A stretch of DNA of 18,533 nt from an uncultured Erysipelotrichaceae bacterium (GTDB lineage: Bacteria; Bacillota_I; Bacilli_A; RF39; UBA660): positions 1 to 18,533 of the forward strand of contig CACZSX010000104.1 in assembly GCA_902783915.1 (NCBI GenBank), written 5' to 3'. The notes beneath the pieces are model-generated. The model was not told the origin of the DNA and ran no database searches. It was given only the letters and a program-made list of their open reading frames with translations. The position numbers and the translations under genes are program-made. Every line of letters begins with the position of its first letter. Within the stretch, counting starts at the first letter, position 1. Of the stretch, positions 1-7,957 are shown in pieces.

Positions 1-20
1 AAAACTGTATTTTCTTAATA

Positions 21-43
21 TAAAAAGGATATTACTATCCTTT
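21..43 (-). terminator. Intrinsic terminator after the HPt-receiver gene
   Basis: On the minus strand an 8-bp stem (AAAGGATA / TATCCTTT) with loop GTAA is followed by a T-rich run. The TAG stop of the upstream gene lies at the 3' end of the left arm and runs into the loop. It closes the lspA-rluD-rhomboid-HPt/REC transcription unit. Confidence 0.75.
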
Positions 44-808
44 CTTTTCCATTTTCTCTATTATTGTTTTTATATTTTTTTCATTAAAAGGTTTTGATAA
101 TACATCAATAACAGGGTACATAAGTGCTTTAGTTAAATCACTTCTATCTTCTACTCCAGTTATTATAGCTACTGGAATCTTATCAAATAAATTATTTGTT
201 TCAAAATATTGTAATACTTGATATCCATCAACATTTGGCATATTAAGATCTAAAAGCATTCCAATTATTTGTTTTTCATTTTCTGTATTAATATAATTAA
301 GTGCTTCATTTCCATCTTTTGCTGTTTTAACCTCATACATATTATTAAATATCTTTTTAATAAAATTAGTAACTAGATCTGAGTCATCAACTACTAATAC
401 AACTTTATTGCTTGCCACTTTATTAGTTACTTTAAGTACATTCTCACTATTTATTCCCATATATTTAGATACAATATTTACTATTCTTCTTGTTTCGTTT
501 ATTAAAGAATCGTAGTTATCATAAATATAAGTGACATCATTATTTTTACCAGCCATTTCATGTTTAAGTGCAACTTCTGCTAATGTAGAAAAACCCAAAT
601 ATCTAGCATCACTCTTTAAAGAATGTGCAAGTATACCATAATTATGAGTATCACTAGCTTCTTTATATTTCTTTAAATCATTAATTTTAGATTGTATACC
701 TTTTAAAAATTCATCTAGTGTTTCATCATACATTTGCATATCACCAAATAATTCTAGACTTTTTTCAACGTCAATACCATTACTAACTAAAAAATTCTTG
801 TCTCTCAT
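35..808 (-). CDS. HPt-receiver (phosphotransfer plus response-regulator) protein
   Basis: A two-domain phosphorelay protein without an output domain. Numbering from a longer start at 826, residues about 15-125 are a helical histidine-phosphotransfer domain with motif AHSLKSDARYLG (phospho-His68). Residues about 140-262 are a CheY-like receiver with acidic pair D147/D148, phospho-acceptor D193 in LLDLNMP, T223 and K245 in SKPF, so all catalytic positions are present. No kinase or DNA-binding domain is attached, so it probably shuttles phosphate or acts by protein contact in the cytoplasm; its partner is not in the window. Three in-frame ATGs exist (826, 820, 808). 808 is preferred because GGTGAT lies just upstream and the 826 ATG overlaps a -10 box. 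It lies at the 3' end of the lspA-rluD-rhomboid run. HPt before receiver is an uncommon order. Confidence 0.85.
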   Translation of the reverse strand: MRDKNFLVSNGIDVEKSLELFGDMQMYDETLDEFLKGIQSKINDLKKYKEASDTHNYGILAHSLKSDARYLGFSTLAEVALKHEMAGKNNDVTYIYDNYDSLINETRRIVNIVSKYMGINSENVLKVTNKVASNKVVLVVDDSDLVTNFIKKIFNNMYEVKTAKDGNEALNYINTENEKQIIGMLLDLNMPNVDGYQVLQYFETNNLFDKIPVAIITGVEDRSDLTKALMYPVIDVLSKPFNEKNIKTIIEKMEKKG

Positions 809-824
809 ATTATCACCCATTATC

Positions 825-830
825 ATTATA
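825..830 (-). promoter_or_regulatory. Extended -10 element (TGATATAAT) ahead of the HPt-receiver gene
   Basis: On the minus strand TGA-TATAAT sits 16 bases upstream of the preferred ATG at 808. The -35 region at 17-bp spacing is only T-rich, so this would be an extended -10 promoter giving a very short leader. It lies in the 11-base gap after the rhomboid gene, so read-through transcription is equally possible. Confidence 0.45.
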
Positions 831-837
831 TCACTTT

Positions 838-1992
838 TTAATTTTTAAAAAAAGACATATATATTAAAAATAATATTAAAAGTATAAGTACTATAGCACC
901 ATTTATTTGTTCACTCTTTTTTGTTTTATATTTTACACCAACAACCATACTTGCTATATATCCACCTAATAAACCACCTATATGTGCATAATTATTTATA
1001 CCTGATGATGTAAATCCAATTAATAAATTTAAAAATATAATTGGTAAAATTTGTTTTGTGATAGAGTTATTTAAAGTTACTCTATAATTATAACCAAAAT
1101 ATAATAATGAACCCATAAGTCCAAATATAGCGCCAGATGCGCCGGCAGAAACTGAATAATCTGTCATAAATACTAATGATAATAACGAACCTATTAAAGC
1201 ACTAGTTAAATATATAAAAGTATATTTTATACTACCAAAATAGCTTTCAATATCTTTTCCCAAAATATATAATGCATACATATTAAATATTAAATGAATA
1301 ACTCCAATATGTATAAATGCACTAGTTATTAACCTATAATATTCTCCATTAAATACTAAATCTTTAGCAAGTGCTCCAAAATTTACCAATGTATTAATAT
1401 CTTCACTACCATCACCTATAATATACATTAATATAAATATTATTATATTAATTATTAATAAAGCATAAGTAACATATGGTGTTTTTTCTTTAAATACTTC
1501 TTCTGCTTCTTTAGCATCTTTCATATTCTTTTTATTTATATCATTTGTTATTTTAGCAAATAATTCTACACCTTTTTCATTAAATGTTAATTTATCTTTT
1601 ATATCTGGATAAGCTTCAGTTATTTCTTTTGATAATTTAATGTCCTTCTCATCCTTTACTTTTACGCAATTAATAATATTATTTGATAATAATTCAACAT
1701 CTTCACCCAAATCCATGAATAAAGATAATGTATTTAATGAAAATGAAAATGTTTTTAATTTTATTCTACTTATTATTTTTTTAGTTTTAAACATATCAAA
1801 ATCATATTGCTCTTTATTATGAATATATCCAGTATTTATTCTTATAATTCTATAAGGTGCATCCATATTCTCAAGCCAAATCTCATTATCAACGCCTCTT
1901 AAAATAATTGGATTATAACCTTTCTCTGTAATAAAATAATGCAATAATTTCATTACTAAAACATCTTTATCTCTAAAAGAAACTTCATTCAT
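838..1992 (-). CDS. Rhomboid-family intramembrane serine protease (GluP/YqgP-like)
   Basis: A membrane-embedded serine protease that cleaves transmembrane substrates within the bilayer. The first ~170 residues are a soluble, mostly charged cytoplasmic domain, as in Bacillus YqgP/GluP-type proteins. From residue ~172 a multi-TM rhomboid core follows. Visible motifs are HxxxN (H233, N237) in the second core segment, catalytic Ser286 in GASGAIFG, and catalytic His337 in NNYAHIGGLLGG, so the dyad is intact. A last hydrophobic helix ends at about residue 381. Length 384 aa is normal for this subgroup. Start at 1992 is supported by AGGAGG. It begins 8 bases after the rluD stop, so the two are probably co-transcribed. 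Substrates cannot be told from the sequence. Confidence 0.92.
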   Translation of the reverse strand: MNEVSFRDKDVLVMKLLHYFITEKGYNPIILRGVDNEIWLENMDAPYRIIRINTGYIHNKEQYDFDMFKTKKIISRIKLKTFSFSLNTLSLFMDLGEDVELLSNNIINCVKVKDEKDIKLSKEITEAYPDIKDKLTFNEKGVELFAKITNDINKKNMKDAKEAEEVFKEKTPYVTYALLIINIIIFILMYIIGDGSEDINTLVNFGALAKDLVFNGEYYRLITSAFIHIGVIHLIFNMYALYILGKDIESYFGSIKYTFIYLTSALIGSLLSLVFMTDYSVSAGASGAIFGLMGSLLYFGYNYRVTLNNSITKQILPIIFLNLLIGFTSSGINNYAHIGGLLGGYIASMVVGVKYKTKKSEQINGAIVLILLILFLIYMSFFKN

Positions 1993-2000
1993 AAATCCTC

Positions 2001-2885
2001 CTATTTAAACATATCTAAAATATTATAAAACTCCTTTGGTGCATCTACACTAAATTCCATATATTTCTTTGTTATTGGATGTTCAAAACCAATTGTTTTG
2101 GCATGTAACATTTGTCCAAAATCATTTATTAATTTTCTTTTTCCATAAACCGGATCATTTACTATTGGATACCCAATATATTCCATATGTACTCTTATTT
2201 GATGTGTCCTACCAGTCTCAAGTGTACATTCAATTAAAGTTGCATTCTTATATCTTTCTAATACTTTAAAATGAGTAATTGCATCTTTACTATTAATATC
2301 AGTAACCATCATTTTTTTTCTATCAAAAATGCTTCTACCTATTGGAGCATCTATTGTACCTGTATCATTATTTATTACTCCATATACAAGGGCAATGTAT
2401 TTTCTATTTACCTTTCTTTTGCTTAATTCTTCACTCAAAAATAAATGCACATCATCATTTTTAGCTACTAATAACAAACCACTAGTATCTTTATCTATTC
2501 TATGAACTATTCCTGGTCTAATATCATGATTAGATAAATTGGTATGATACATTAAAGCATTAACAAGAGTGCCAGTATAATGACCTAATGCAGGATGAAC
2601 TACCATACCACTTGGTTTATTTACTACTAACAAATATTCATCTTCATACACAATATCAAGATTAATATCTTCCGGTAATATATCAGTATTTTCTACTATA
2701 TCATTTACTTTTATCTCATCATCCACTCTTACAATATAACTATTTTTAATAACTTTATTGTTTACTAAAATATCTTGATTTTCTATTAATTTTTGAATTT
2801 TACTTCTACTAATATTTAATATATCAATTAAATATTTATCTATTCTCACATCAGATAATTCATTATCTACGATAAATATTCTCAT
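2001..2885 (-). CDS. rluD: Ribosomal large-subunit pseudouridine synthase (RluD/RluA family)
   Basis: Converts specific uridines of 23S rRNA to pseudouridine. An N-terminal S4 RNA-binding domain (residues ~10-60) is followed by the RluA catalytic domain with VNKPSGMVVHP and the signature HRIDKDTSGLLL, whose Asp is the nucleophile (D131 from this start). RTHQIRVH and GDPVYG-like (NDPVYGK) motifs follow. The start at 2885 is chosen over 2903 because AAAGGTGAT lies at proper distance, and B. subtilis-type RluD proteins begin with a similar short N terminus. It overlaps the lspA 3' end by 23 bases, implying translational coupling; the lspA-rluD (YlyB) order is also the Bacillus order. Exact target positions (RluD-like or other) cannot be assigned with certainty. 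Confidence 0.92.
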   Translation of the reverse strand: MRIFIVDNELSDVRIDKYLIDILNISRSKIQKLIENQDILVNNKVIKNSYIVRVDDEIKVNDIVENTDILPEDINLDIVYEDEYLLVVNKPSGMVVHPALGHYTGTLVNALMYHTNLSNHDIRPGIVHRIDKDTSGLLLVAKNDDVHLFLSEELSKRKVNRKYIALVYGVINNDTGTIDAPIGRSIFDRKKMMVTDINSKDAITHFKVLERYKNATLIECTLETGRTHQIRVHMEYIGYPIVNDPVYGKRKLINDFGQMLHAKTIGFEHPITKKYMEFSVDAPKEFYNILDMFK

Positions 2886-3339
2886 CACTATCACCTTTAA
2901 CAATTAATATATATATTATCATAAACATTCCTATTACTATACACATATCTGCAAAATTAAATATAGGGAAATCATAAAATGGTATATAAAAATGCATATA
3001 ATCTATTACACTACCACAAACTATTCTATCTATTAAATTACCAGTTATACCTGCTAATACTAAAGAATAACTTATACAATCTATTTTAGATATTTTAGTA
3101 TCTAAAAATATAAACCTTATTAATAATATTATTGCTATAATAGCAAGAATTATAAAAAAGATTCTTCCACCTTCAAATATACTAAAAGCTGCACCAGAAT
3201 TTTTTACATATGTAATATCAAAAAAATTTGGAATAACTTTAATACTTTGATATAAATTCATACTATTAATAATAAAATATTTTATTATTTGATCAATAAA
3301 AATAAAAATAATTGATAATATAAAAATTAGTTTTTTCAT
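2863..3339 (-). CDS. lspA: Lipoprotein signal peptidase (signal peptidase II)
   Basis: Aspartyl membrane protease that removes signal peptides from diacylglyceryl-modified prolipoproteins. 158 aa, the usual size, with four hydrophobic segments. Family motifs: NSGAAFSIFEG (residues 47-57), GNLIDR with catalytic Asp104, and FNFADMCI with catalytic Asp131. Start at 3339 is preceded by AGGTGA. It is first in a unit with rluD, directly downstream of a TATAAT promoter, which itself follows a terminator. Confidence 0.96.
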   Translation of the reverse strand: MKKLIFILSIIFIFIDQIIKYFIINSMNLYQSIKVIPNFFDITYVKNSGAAFSIFEGGRIFFIILAIIAIILLIRFIFLDTKISKIDCISYSLVLAGITGNLIDRIVCGSVIDYMHFYIPFYDFPIFNFADMCIVIGMFMIIYILIVKGDSDENIYRR

Positions 3340-3354
3340 AAATTCACCTATTTA

Positions 3355-3360
3355 ATTATA
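3355..3360 (-). promoter_or_regulatory. Probable lspA promoter (TGT-TATAAT)
   Basis: A consensus TATAAT with extended TG (TGTTATAAT) lies 15 bases before the lspA ATG. The -35 at 17-bp spacing reads TTTCAT, which is weak. It sits just after the terminator of the upstream operon, as expected for a new transcription unit. Confidence 0.6.
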
Positions 3361-3369
3361 ACATAAAGA

Positions 3370-3402
3370 AAAAAATTATGAAATATTCCATAATTTTATT
3401 CT
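3370..3402 (-). terminator. Intrinsic terminator ending the cdsA-rseP-fmt operon
   Basis: On the minus strand AAAATTATG pairs with CATAATTTT around an 8-base loop, followed by a T-tract. The stop codon (TAA) of the 204-aa gene lies next to the left arm. Confidence 0.8.
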
Positions 3403-4010
3403 ACAACATTTACATTCTCTTCTAATGTTATTTTTTCTATTGCCACATCAAAATCATCAATATAATTTGTATCTATTTTATAAATTAGTTTATAACCATT
3501 ACTATCTAATTCTACTGTTTTATCTAAATTAACACACATAGATACATTGTGCTTTCTATTTATGTAACAATTTCTTTCATCTTTAGAAATAATATCGCTT
3601 TCTAAACTCAAATCATTAACATAATCAAATATTAAATATTTATTATCTATATCAGGTATTAATTCATTAGGAATAAATATTGAATATTTACCATTTGAAT
3701 TTTTCTTTAAAAAATCTGTATATTTTAAATAATATGTATCTTTTAAACCATCTTTATTTAATTCTATTAAATATTTTGAATCATATTTTTTTATAAATAC
3801 TTGTGCAATTTCATTTTCATCTTGCATTACACTTATACTGTAAGAATAAGCATTTAATCTACCAACAACTGTCTTTGGCATTACACAATCTTTAGGTTTG
3901 TTTCTATTATTAAATGATACAAATACTAATGATATTAAAATAAAAATCATTACTATTAAGAAAACAATATTAGAATAATTTTTATTAAAATCTTTAATTT
4001 TATCAATCAT
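3396..4010 (-). CDS. Uncharacterised single-pass membrane protein (204 aa)
   Basis: I do not recognise a family. One N-terminal TM helix (residues ~14-33) follows a short basic, Asn-rich start. The rest (~170 residues) is polar, beta-rich in appearance and, from the positive N-terminal side, probably extracellular. It contains three Cys (42, 148, 159), the last two possibly forming a disulphide. The start at 4010 has GGTGG ahead and the gene begins 8 bases after the fmt stop, so it is the last gene of the cdsA-rseP-118aa-fmt operon. It may be an envelope protein; no function is assigned. Confidence 0.75.
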   Translation of the reverse strand: MIDKIKDFNKNYSNIVFLIVMIFILISLVFVSFNNRNKPKDCVMPKTVVGRLNAYSYSISVMQDENEIAQVFIKKYDSKYLIELNKDGLKDTYYLKYTDFLKKNSNGKYSIFIPNELIPDIDNKYLIFDYVNDLSLESDIISKDERNCYINRKHNVSMCVNLDKTVELDSNGYKLIYKIDTNYIDDFDVAIEKITLEENVNVVE

Positions 4011-4018
4011 ACTTCCAC

Positions 4019-4957
4019 CTACTCAAATATTCTTCCAACTAAAATATCTTTATTTACAACACCATTAACAAATTCATTAGCACTCATTCTCTTTCTTCCC
4101 TCTAATTGAAGTTCAGTGATAACTATTTCACCATTACCTGTTTTAACTCCAATTCCATCAGGATAAAGTTTGGTAATTTGACCATTTAATGCTTCGCTAT
4201 AATAATTATCACCATATCTAGCATTCCATATTTTTACAATTCTTCCCCCAAGAATTGAATATGCCCCTGGCCATGGATTTAAACCTCTAATCTTATTTAT
4301 TATTTCTCTAGTTGTATCTTGGTAATCAATTTTTTCATCTTCTTTTTTAATATTCCAAGCATACGTAGCTTCTTTTTCATCTTGTCTTATATATTTAGCA
4401 GTCTTATTAAGAATCATTGGTATTGTTTCCATTATTAAATCTCTTCCAACTATGCTTAATTTATCATGTAATGTGCCAACATTATCATCATCATCAATTA
4501 CAACTTTTCTTTGAGTAATTATATCTCCAGCATCCATTTTAGAAGACATCTTCATAACAGTTATACCAGTTTCATTATATCCTTCCATAATAGCCCTATG
4601 AATAGGTGCTCCTCCTCTAAATTTAGGAAGTAAAGATGCATGTATATTAATACAACCATACATTGGATATCTTAAAATATCATCCGGAACCATTTGACCA
4701 TATGCACATGTAATTATAAGATTTGGGTTTTCTTTTAAAATATCAATATAATTTTCACTTAACTTAGTAGGTTGATATACTTTAATATTATTATCTATAG
4801 CATATTGTTTTATTGGTGAAAACTTAATTACACCTCTATTTGAAGGCTTATCTGGTTGACATACAACTGCTATAACCCCATATTTTTCATTTATTGCTTT
4901 TAAAGCTTTTAATCCAAATTCTGGTGTTCCCATAAAAATTATTCTTAAATCGCTCAT
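4019..4957 (-). CDS. fmt: Methionyl-tRNA formyltransferase
   Basis: Transfers formyl from 10-formyl-THF to initiator Met-tRNA. The N-terminal formyltransferase domain starts with IIFMGTPEFG and contains the catalytic triad N104, H106 (INIHASLLPKFRGGAPI) and D142 (MDAGDI), spaced as in E. coli Fmt. The C-terminal OB-like tRNA-binding domain (~205-310) includes GLNPWPGAY. 312 aa is a typical length. The start is supported by AGGTG. In Bacillus fmt is with def/priA/rsmB; here it sits after rseP and an unknown 118-aa gene, a different neighbourhood. Confidence 0.96.
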   Translation of the reverse strand: MSDLRIIFMGTPEFGLKALKAINEKYGVIAVVCQPDKPSNRGVIKFSPIKQYAIDNNIKVYQPTKLSENYIDILKENPNLIITCAYGQMVPDDILRYPMYGCINIHASLLPKFRGGAPIHRAIMEGYNETGITVMKMSSKMDAGDIITQRKVVIDDDDNVGTLHDKLSIVGRDLIMETIPMILNKTAKYIRQDEKEATYAWNIKKEDEKIDYQDTTREIINKIRGLNPWPGAYSILGGRIVKIWNARYGDNYYSEALNGQITKLYPDGIGVKTGNGEIVITELQLEGRKRMSANEFVNGVVNKDILVGRIFE

Positions 4958-4966
4958 ATCACACCT

Positions 4967-5323
4967 CTATATCCATCTTGTTGTAACTATTGGTTCATCT
5001 ATCTCACTATCATTATATTTGCTTGAAAAATCAACTGCATAATCAAGCACTGCATCTGTTAAATCAATCTTACTATATAATATTGATGAGATATCAACAG
5101 AATTTCTCAATTTTTTAGAAAAATTATAATCATCAATATACTTTCTCATTACTCTATCAAAATTTGATAATCTAGATAGAGTTTTTTCATCAGAATTAAC
5201 TGCTCTATTAACTGCATTTTTATAAAATTCTACTAATTTTTGACTAAATAAATCATCATCTAAAAATTCACAATTAACAATAATATTATAATTTCTACAA
5301 CATTTTCTTAAAGTGTCATTCAT
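4967..5323 (-). CDS. Hypothetical protein (118 aa) between rseP and fmt
   Basis: Not recognised. A soluble, mostly helical, charged protein without TM or signal peptide; Cys at residues 8, 9 and 18. The central SRLSNFDRVMRKYIDDY stretch looks amphipathic. An AGGAGG site overlaps the rseP TAG stop, so translation is coupled to rseP; the fmt start follows 9 bases after its own stop. Tight packing and coding-like composition argue that it is real. Function unknown. Confidence 0.75.
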   Translation of the reverse strand: MNDTLRKCCRNYNIIVNCEFLDDDLFSQKLVEFYKNAVNRAVNSDEKTLSRLSNFDRVMRKYIDDYNFSKKLRNSVDISSILYSKIDLTDAVLDYAVDFSSKYNDSEIDEPIVTTRWI

Positions 5324-5332
5324 AATATCCTC

Positions 5333-6373
5333 CTAAAATAATCTAATAATATCATTTATAGTTATTACAATAATAAGTAACATTAATAATGCAAAACCTA
5401 TTGTATGAATTATATTTTCAGTTTTTTGATTTATTGGCTTCTTTCTTATTGCTTCAATTATTAAGAATAAAGCACGACCCCCATCAAATGCAGGGAATGG
5501 TAATAAATTTACAAATCCTACATTAATAGATATATAAGCTGCTAAATAAATTACATTTTCGAATCCTTGTTTTGACTGTTCTCCAACAACATTATATATA
5601 CCAACCGGTCCAGATAAACTATTTATACCTAATTTACCAGTTATTAATTTACCAATCACTTTATACAAATTCCTAATTGTTGAACCAAATTTTGATGTTG
5701 TATATTTAATTGAATTTATGAATCCCTTATGTATTTCAGAATCAAATCCTATTCCATATACATATCTTTCTGTATCATTTTCAGTAACTTTTGTTGGTAT
5801 TATTGTAACATTCTTCTTATTACCTTTTTTATCTATAAGTTCAACATTAATTGATGATCCTTGCTTTAATAATTGAAATTCAAGCATTACATCATCAATA
5901 CTTTTCATAGTTTTATTATTTAACTTCTTTATTAAATCTCCTTCTCTAACATTAACCTTATATGCATTGTATGCTTTATCAACACTTTTAATATATGGTT
6001 TTGTTTCAGGAGCCCCATAAATTAGCGCCATCAATAATAATAAAACTATACCTAGAATAAAATTATTGAATATTCCTGCTAATACAATAAGTAATCTCTG
6101 AAACACTGATTTTGATTGCATTCTTTTTTCTACTGGAATATTTTTATCTTCTTCTATCTCTTCTCCCGCCATTTGCACATAACCACCTATTGGAAATAAT
6201 CTAAGTGAATATGTAGTTTCATCATTTTTTCTTTTAAATGAATATAACTTTGGACCCATTCCCAAAGAAAACTCATAACAATATACACCATTCTTTTTAG
6301 CCATTAAAAAATGTCCAAATTCATGTATAAATACTGTTAATCCAAGTATTAATACAAAATATATTAAAGTCAT
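5333..6373 (-). CDS. rseP: Site-2 (RIP) zinc metalloprotease RseP
   Basis: Membrane-embedded protease that cleaves anti-sigma factors and remnant signal peptides within the membrane (RasP/YluC in Bacillus). Zinc motif HEFGH at 17-21 in the first TM helix, then GxxVxxFSLGMGPKL-type loop and SLRLFPIGGYVQMAGE. TM around 92-118, a PDZ domain ~125-195, and the second active-site motif NLLPFPAFDGGR with metal ligand Asp297. Length 346 aa is normal. AGGAGG precedes the start and it follows cdsA by 9 bases. The cdsA-rseP pairing is conserved in Firmicutes, but dxr, usually between them, is absent here. Confidence 0.95.
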   Translation of the reverse strand: MTLIYFVLILGLTVFIHEFGHFLMAKKNGVYCYEFSLGMGPKLYSFKRKNDETTYSLRLFPIGGYVQMAGEEIEEDKNIPVEKRMQSKSVFQRLLIVLAGIFNNFILGIVLLLLMALIYGAPETKPYIKSVDKAYNAYKVNVREGDLIKKLNNKTMKSIDDVMLEFQLLKQGSSINVELIDKKGNKKNVTIIPTKVTENDTERYVYGIGFDSEIHKGFINSIKYTTSKFGSTIRNLYKVIGKLITGKLGINSLSGPVGIYNVVGEQSKQGFENVIYLAAYISINVGFVNLLPFPAFDGGRALFLIIEAIRKKPINQKTENIIHTIGFALLMLLIIVITINDIIRLF

Positions 6374-6382
6374 ATTAACCTC

Positions 6383-7171
6383 CTATAAAATTATTGAAAA
6401 AATTATATATCCAAATAACACAAATATAATGCTATCTAATCTATCTAATATTCCACCATGACCAGGCATTATATTAGAAAAATCTTTTATTTTAAAATGT
6501 CTCTTAATTGAAGAAAATATTAAATCTCCTGCTTGTCCTATTATAGATAATATTAATGTCATCACTATAGTTAATATAATACTAGATGAATCTATATATA
6601 ATATGTAGAAAATTGTTGCTATTAATGTTCCTCCTATAAGTCCAGCTACAAAGCCTTCTATACTTTTATTTGGAGAAACAGTAGGCATTAATTTATGCTT
6701 ACCAATAGCGCTTCCTATAACATATGCAAAAGTATCCGTCATAGTAGTAATTAATAGCAAATATATTGTTAGAATTAAACTTTTTGATCTTACTACTATA
6801 AACAAATTAAATGCTGCACTTAAAAAGATTATAGAACTTAATATATAAAATATGTCCTCAACAGAATACTTTTTATTATCATTATATACAAGTAATGATG
6901 TAAATAAAATAAGAAAACAAATAACAACAAAAGAAAAATTCATTAAATATACTTTCCCATTAAAAGTATATCCGTAAATTAAAAGAACAAGAAATAATAT
7001 ATACCCTATTCCTTTTATAAAATTAGGCATATTTTTCTTAACTCTAAATAATTCCCATAATCCTATCAATCCTAAAATTGCTACTAATATATTAAAATAT
7101 ATACCACCTAATAACAAAAGCGGAATAATAATAAGTAATGCCACTATCGCACTTATTACTCTCTCTTTCAT
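6383..7171 (-). CDS. cdsA: Phosphatidate cytidylyltransferase (CDP-diglyceride synthase)
   Basis: Makes CDP-diacylglycerol from phosphatidic acid and CTP, the branch point of phospholipid synthesis. A 262-aa protein with about eight hydrophobic segments. The C-terminal signature is complete: SSIKRHFKIKDF followed by PGHGGILDRLDS (from about residue 236). It is the first gene of the operon, behind a near-consensus promoter. uppS, its usual upstream neighbour in Bacillus, is not present; a tRNA gene and khpA stand there instead. Confidence 0.95.
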   Translation of the reverse strand: MKERVISAIVALLIIIPLLLLGGIYFNILVAILGLIGLWELFRVKKNMPNFIKGIGYILFLVLLIYGYTFNGKVYLMNFSFVVICFLILFTSLLVYNDNKKYSVEDIFYILSSIIFLSAAFNLFIVVRSKSLILTIYLLLITTMTDTFAYVIGSAIGKHKLMPTVSPNKSIEGFVAGLIGGTLIATIFYILYIDSSSIILTIVMTLILSIIGQAGDLIFSSIKRHFKIKDFSNIMPGHGGILDRLDSIIFVLFGYIIFSIIL

Positions 7172-7190
7172 ATATCTTCACCCTAATAAA

Positions 7191-7219
7191 ATTATATTAC
7201 AATTACTAATTTATATCAA
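7191..7219 (-). promoter_or_regulatory. Promoter of the cdsA operon (TTGATA-17-TATAAT)
   Basis: Minus strand: -35 TTGATA at 7214-7219, 17-bp spacer, -10 TATAAT at 7191-7196, 20 bases before the cdsA ATG. Five of six and six of six matches to the vegetative sigma consensus. Confidence 0.85.
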
Positions 7220-7227
7220 TAATTAAA

Positions 7228-7256
7228 GAAAAAAAAGATAATATTTCTATTATCTT
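7228..7256 (-). terminator. Intrinsic terminator after tRNA-Gln
   Basis: Minus strand: a perfect 9-bp stem AAGATAATA / TATTATCTT closed by a GAAA tetraloop and followed by a run of T. It ends the rpsP-khpA-tRNA unit, 9 bases past the tRNA CCA end. Confidence 0.92.
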
Positions 7257-7264
7257 ATATTCGA

Positions 7265-7339
7265 TGGCTGCCTCGGTAAGATTCGAACTTACGAATGATG
7301 GAGTCAGAGTCCACTGCCTTACCACTTGGCTACGAGGCA
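7265..7339 (-). tRNA. trnQ: tRNA-Gln (anticodon CUG)
   Basis: 75-nt cloverleaf read by eye. Acceptor TGCCTCG / CGAGGCA with the U1-A72 pair and discriminator G73 typical of bacterial tRNA-Gln, and an encoded CCA. D-stem GCC/GGC, anticodon stem GTGGA/TCCAT around loop CTCTGAC giving anticodon CTG, and T-arm GTAAG-TTCGAAT-CTTAC. It starts 11 bases after the khpA stop and has a strong terminator behind it, so it is probably processed from the rpsP-khpA transcript. The CUG anticodon is unexpected in such an AT-rich genome. Confidence 0.95.
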
Positions 7340-7350
7340 ATAAAAAGAGA

Positions 7351-7596
7351 TTAAAAACTCTCTATATTTATTTTTACTCTCTTATTACCATTTAAATATG
7401 AACTTGCTTGAACAATAGTTCTAATTGAATTCGCTATCTTGCCACCTTTTCCTATTACAGTTGCAATTTCATTTTCACTTACTAATACTTCTATTAAAAT
7501 AGTGTCATCTTCTGTTTCAAATTCTTTTACTGACACACTATCTGGATCTTTAACTAAAGATTTAACTAAATAACTTGTTAATTCTACTAAATCCAT
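7351..7596 (-). CDS. khpA: KH-domain RNA-binding protein KhpA (YlqC family)
   Basis: 81-aa single KH domain with the GxxG loop as GKGGK (49-53) in TVIGKGGKIANSIRT. Homologues (KhpA/YlqC) bind RNA with KhpB and influence cell-length control in Gram-positive bacteria. It starts 2 bases after the rpsP stop, the conserved rpsP-khpA order. The rimM-trmD-rplS genes that usually follow are not here. Confidence 0.93.
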   Translation of the reverse strand: MDLVELTSYLVKSLVKDPDSVSVKEFETEDDTILIEVLVSENEIATVIGKGGKIANSIRTIVQASSYLNGNKRVKINIESF

Positions 7597-7598
7597 AA

Positions 7599-7871
7599 TT
7601 ATTTACCTTGTTTTTCATTATGGAATTTTTCCATAACTCCAGCTCTACTTAAAATATTTCTAACAGTATCAGTAGGTATAGCACCATTTTTTAACCATTT
7701 CATAGCCTTTTCTTCATCAATATTTATAGAAGCATTTTCATCTACTGGATTATATGTTCCTACTACTTCTACAAATTTACCATCTCTTGGATATCTTGAA
7801 TCTGCTGCTACAACACGATAAAATGGTCTTTTCTTAGCACCCATTCTCATTAATCTTAATTTAACTGCCAT
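7599..7871 (-). CDS. rpsP: 30S ribosomal protein S16
   Basis: 90 aa, normal for bS16. N terminus [19 protein letters not shown] and the following [22 protein letters not shown] are the family hallmark. AGGAGG at 8 bases before ATG. First gene behind a near-perfect promoter; co-transcribed with khpA and tRNA-Gln. Confidence 0.98.
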   Translation of the reverse strand: MAVKLRLMRMGAKKRPFYRVVAADSRYPRDGKFVEVVGTYNPVDENASINIDEEKAMKWLKNGAIPTDTVRNILSRAGVMEKFHNEKQGK

Positions 7872-7892
7872 AATAACCTCCTCACTTAACTA

Positions 7893-7921
7893 ATGATATC
7901 ATTAAATAATACGATTGTCAA
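7893..7921 (-). promoter_or_regulatory. rpsP promoter (TTGACA-17-TATCAT)
   Basis: Minus strand: perfect -35 TTGACA at 7916-7921, 17-bp spacer, -10 TATCAT at 7893-7898, 22 bases upstream of the ATG. The -10 lies inside a short palindrome (TTAATGATATCATTAA), which could be coincidental. Confidence 0.88.
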
Positions 7922-7927
7922 CCAAAA

Positions 7928-7957
7928 AAGTTAACAAAAACTAGCATCAGCTAGCTT
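7928..7957 (-). terminator. Intrinsic terminator after the sigma-factor gene
   Basis: Minus strand: AAAGCTAGC pairs with GCTAGTTTT (one G-U) around a TGAT loop; a second T6 run follows a few bases later. The TGA stop of the sigma gene is in the loop. Confidence 0.75.
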
